Shown: in pieces, positions 63,488 to 64,000 of the stretch | How positions within the stretch are numbered: the stretch's first letter is position 1 | Layout: each line of letters begins with the position of its first letter | Assembly (NCBI GenBank): GCA_019022495.1 | Contig: JAFEKR010000004.1 | Coordinates: 1,736,001 to 1,800,000 of the forward strand | Length of the DNA: 64,000 nt | DNA from: Epichloe hybrida | Lineage: Eukaryota; Ascomycota; Sordariomycetes; Hypocreales; Clavicipitaceae | Direction of reading: 5' to 3' | Notes under the pieces: model-generated | Databases searched by the model: none | Told to the model about the DNA's origin: nothing | Seen by the model: only the letters and a program-made list of their open reading frames with translations | Made by a program: the position numbers and the translations under genes

Positions 63488-64000
63488 TCAAGGCTCTTCC
63501 TCTGACCTGGCTCCGCCCCCCGTTCTGACCGCTGTTGATGATAGGCTAATGGAAATCTTGCCATTGCCAGACACGCCGCCAAAGGACTTTCGCTTTGGCG
63601 TCATGCGCGGGCTGGCCGTCGAATTCGATTCAGATGAACTGCTGTTTCGGCGTTTGTTCTGCATCAGCTTGCCGAGCTCGTCCTCTTCGTCCTCTTCACG
63701 TCGACGTTTCTCAGAGAGGCGCTCCAAGGGCGGAGAAACAGTCGGTAACGAGGAAGATTCCGAGGCAGCCGAGGCTTCGGCAGAATCGGTGTTGGTTTTG
63801 GTGGTGGGGGCGCTTTCGGGGCTGGCATTCTCATCACTTTCTTCGTCGGATGGATAGTCAACCAAAGGCTTGGACGGCGTCAAGGGACCGTTGCTCGGCA
63901 GAATCTTGGTGCTGGGGGGCAATTCATTGCGATGATCCTCATCCTCATCCTCGGGGTCTGAAGTATTCCAGTACTCCTCTTCGGTCGGATCCACAGGGAT
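63488..64000 (-). CDS. PP4 regulatory subunit 3 (PSY2/SMEK), C-terminal end
   Basis: The last 170 residues of a larger protein whose N-terminal PH-like and SMEK/armadillo domains lie beyond the right end of the window. The visible part is an acidic, disordered tail: DPTEEEYWNTSDPEDEDED, then KPLVDYPSDEESDEN, an Ala/Ser-rich stretch, LSEKRRREEDEEDELGKLM, a Ser-rich basic region (NKRRNSSSS) and a Ser/Thr-rich end. The LVDYPSDEE and KRRREEDEEDE motifs are those of filamentous-fungal PP4R3 proteins, which direct phosphatase 4 in DNA damage and checkpoint recovery. Identification rests on the tail only. The frame is open to the window edge. Stop codon at 63488-63490. Confidence 0.7.
   Translation of the reverse strand: MPVDPTEEEYWNTSDPEDEDEDHRNELPPSTKILPSNGPLTPSKPLVDYPSDEESDENASPESAPTTKTNTDSAEASAASESSSLPTVSPPLERLSEKRRREEDEEDELGKLMQNKRRNSSSSESNSTASPRMTPKRKSFGGVSGNGKISISLSSTAVRTGGGARSEEEP

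Overview
The window is nuclear DNA of a filamentous ascomycete. The introns (60-200 bp), the gene set (KRR1, mitochondrial L11, HSP10, SEC4, AFG2, PSY2, an AA9 polysaccharide monooxygenase, a Mid2-like wall sensor) and the repeat-induced point mutation (RIP) of its repeats fit a Sordariomycete. Hypocreales is my best guess, by inference only. The window has two halves that meet abruptly near 39355.

Left half, 1-39355: an AT-rich stack of nested transposons with no intact gene. Reading frames of copia and gypsy polyproteins are recognisable, but nearly every Gln codon has become TAG or TAA, as RIP produces. Target-site duplications let me order the insertions. A copia 3' end (J, +, LTR 39049-39355) was entered by a second copia element (C, minus, right LTR 37935-38190). 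C was then split by four insertions: a copia copy B (+, 3' LTR 8566-8827) that itself carries copia A (+, 3' LTR 4385-4615); a complete copia D (9530-16896, duplication ATAAG); a hAT-like element F (17847-27965, duplication TAGGTAGC); and a complete copia E (28909-35181, duplication CCTTT). D carries a second hAT-like element H (12906-14857, duplication ATGGAGAA). F carries a gypsy chromovirus G (19658-27749, duplication ATAAC). The left ends of A, B and C lie outside the window.

Right half, 39356-64000: ordinary gene-dense euchromatin with eleven supported genes. In order: a Ser/Thr-rich membrane sensor (-), a YeeE/YedE membrane transporter (-), a zinc-free quinone-oxidoreductase-like MDR protein (+), KRR1 (-) divergent from mitochondrial L11 (+), a HAL4/SAT4-type kinase (+), HSP10 (+), an AA9 LPMO (+), SEC4 Rab GTPase (+), an unrecognised probably mitochondrial protein (-), AFG2-type AAA ATPase (+), and the C-terminal end of a PP4 regulatory subunit 3/PSY2 homologue (-, runs off the window). 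Several serve ribosome biogenesis or translation (KRR1, mt-L11, AFG2); the rest are wall sensing, secretion, chaperone and signalling genes. No metabolic cluster is apparent.

The most interesting signals are in the repeat half: two related hAT-like elements whose dense subterminal motif differs by a coordinated C-to-T change that RIP does not explain; a tandem LTR pair joined by exactly the four bases expected of a two-LTR circle junction; a mutation gradient in which every LTR is better preserved at its outer edge; and a roughly 450-bp island that escaped RIP.
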